DNA from: Tridacna crocea
Lineage: Eukaryota; Mollusca; Bivalvia; Cardiida; Cardiidae
Direction of reading: 5' to 3'
Length of the DNA: 64,000 nucleotides
Assembly: GCA_943736015.1 (NCBI GenBank)
Contig: OX031060.1
Location: 14,769,501 to 14,833,500 of the forward strand
Within the stretch, counting starts at the first letter, position 1; each line of letters opens with the position of its first letter. Of this stretch, positions 62,730 to 64,000 are shown in pieces. The notes beneath the pieces were generated by a model. That model searched no databases. It was not told the DNA's origin and saw nothing but the letters and a program-made list of their open reading frames with translations. The position numbers and the translations under genes are program-made.

Positions 62730-63360
62730 GTCAGTATAGAGAAATAAGCTGCACTGCTTAGAAGTTAGAGAGGGACATACATGTCTAGCTTTTACTGTGA
62801 TTGTAGAATTGTCAACGAGTTAACCTTTTACCGGACGACAAAATTTTAGCCTTGTCTTAAATGAAAGCATTTGCAGATGAAAATTTCGGTATGGCTCAAA
62901 TAGTGTAATTTTTCTTTGATAGATGTATGATTTTGTAGAAATTGAACTCATAGCTGTACAAATACATTTATAATTTTGTACAAAACTGAAATAGTTTGCT
63001 GCACTTATACCTGTATGATTTTGTACAAAACTGAACTCATTGCTGTACCAACACAACTAGTTACCCATTAATGTTGATTTTTTTGGAAACACTGTGGGAA
63101 AAGAAGCCATTTTCTGTTGTAAGCAATAACTTGCTCCAGTCCTGCAATGCCTATCATAATGTTGAAGAATGAAATTTTCCTGTTATGTTAAGAAAAATAA
63201 CTTTCTGACTTTACCAGACAGTTATATGTTTTGAAACCCCAGAGGAAAAGGGCCTTACATATATTTTAGGAAATGTGACCAGGTTTTTTTTTTTTCTTTT
63301 TCCACAACGTATTGTATGCTATATGAAAGACAGATGATTGTCAGAAATCTTATTGTCTAA
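62730..63360. other. IGF2R intron with diverged repeats
   Basis: A minus family A left arm starts TTAACCTTTTACCGGACGAC at 62820. GATTTTGTACAAAACTGAA-type words recur at 62930, 62975 and 63015 as a short local tandem repeat. Confidence 0.5.
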
Positions 63361-63541
63361 CTCTTTACCAGACGGCAAAATTTTAGACTTGTCAGACTAC
63401 AAAATAAACTAACTCAAAACTTGAAATTTGTTTTCAGGAGGATAGAAAACATTACCAGCATTTTCTCCTTTTCCCAGATTTTTTTCAAAAGGCTTTTCTC
63501 TCAGGGTTGTTAAAACCAGGGATTGTTTGGTATAGGGTTAA
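63361..63541 (-). mobile_element. family A MITE, left palindrome arm deleted
   Basis: AACTCTTTACCAGACGGC to GGTATAGGG-TTAA. Confidence 0.78.
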
Positions 63542-63770
63542 CTGAAATTGCTGTCAATTTTGACAAGTGTAAAACTTTTCTAGTAAAAAGTCAATGCTTT
63601 CCAAGCAATCCCATCTTATTAATGACCCTGAAAGAAAGAAGGCCTTTGTAAGCAGTGATTAAAAAAGAGAAAATGCTGCTTTCTAAGCTTTCTTTTTTTT
63701 CCCCAATGTGTTTTGCTACTGTGTCAAAGGTATATGTCATCCTTTGGCCCCCATTTATCTTACATAACAG

Positions 63771-63989
63771 TTTACTAAACAGTTCCTGGATTTACGACCC
63801 TGAGATGGGAGCCTTTCGAAAACATTGTTGGAAAAGGAGAAAATGCTGGTAACCAGCATTTTCTCCTTTTCCCACAATTTTTTTACCCTGCTGGAAACAA
63901 ATTTCGATCTTTGAGTCATGTTTTTTTTGTCGTCTGTGAATGCTCTCAATTTCGACCAGTCTAAAATATTGTCATTTAGTAAAGGGTTA
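63771..63989 (+). mobile_element. family A MITE
   Basis: GTTTACTAAACAGTTCCTGG through an intact palindrome to TAGTAAAGGGTTA. Confidence 0.84.
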
Positions 63990-64000
63990 TGTGCTTTAAG

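Overview
This window is nuclear DNA from an animal. It has spliced genes with GT-AG introns, is AT-rich, and its introns are packed with short transposons. I infer a mollusc, most likely a bivalve. Both genes are animal genes, and several repeats (a tRNA-like SINE, GTCY-microsatellite elements, a hairpin element carrying GCGCAGTCCGCGC) look like types I associate with bivalves. No database was searched.

Two real genes lie head to head. On the minus strand (11761 down to 873) are the first nine coding exons of VPS13D. They give 328 codons with every junction in phase, and the gene continues past the left edge. On the plus strand (22980 to 62729) are 26 exons of IGF2R, the cation-independent mannose-6-phosphate receptor. 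They give 1529 codons, again with every junction in phase: a signal peptide, ten complete MRH repeats and the start of the eleventh. This gene continues past the right edge. Both products serve endolysosomal membrane biology: VPS13D as a bridge-like lipid transfer protein, IGF2R as the sorting receptor for lysosomal hydrolases.

Between the genes (11.8-23 kb) lies a mobile-element district. It holds a hAT-like element (13701-15163) and a 3.16-kb Mutator-like element (15487-18643). The latter has about 490-bp terminal inverted repeats and an exact 9-bp target duplication, and it encloses a tRNA 2'-phosphotransferase (TPT1/KptA) exon, so it resembles a Pack-MULE. Further on are a duplicated 350-bp block flanking a G-run-rich foldback and an E-box-bearing upstream region of IGF2R.

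The dominant structure of the window is a piggyBac-like TTAA-flanked MITE family (family A, about 225 bp). I read roughly 90 copies or fragments in both orientations. Each centres on a nearly perfect palindrome of about 67 bp. A sister family B (about 228 bp) shares the terminal repeats but has a different palindrome. Nested copies prove the TTAA target and show one element inserted exactly in the apex of another's hairpin. Other repeats include 7-bp-TSD foldbacks, TIR/palindrome composites, a mariner relic and a 930-bp element with four 156-bp tandem units. Most short open frames in the window are translations of the MITE palindrome and are not genes.
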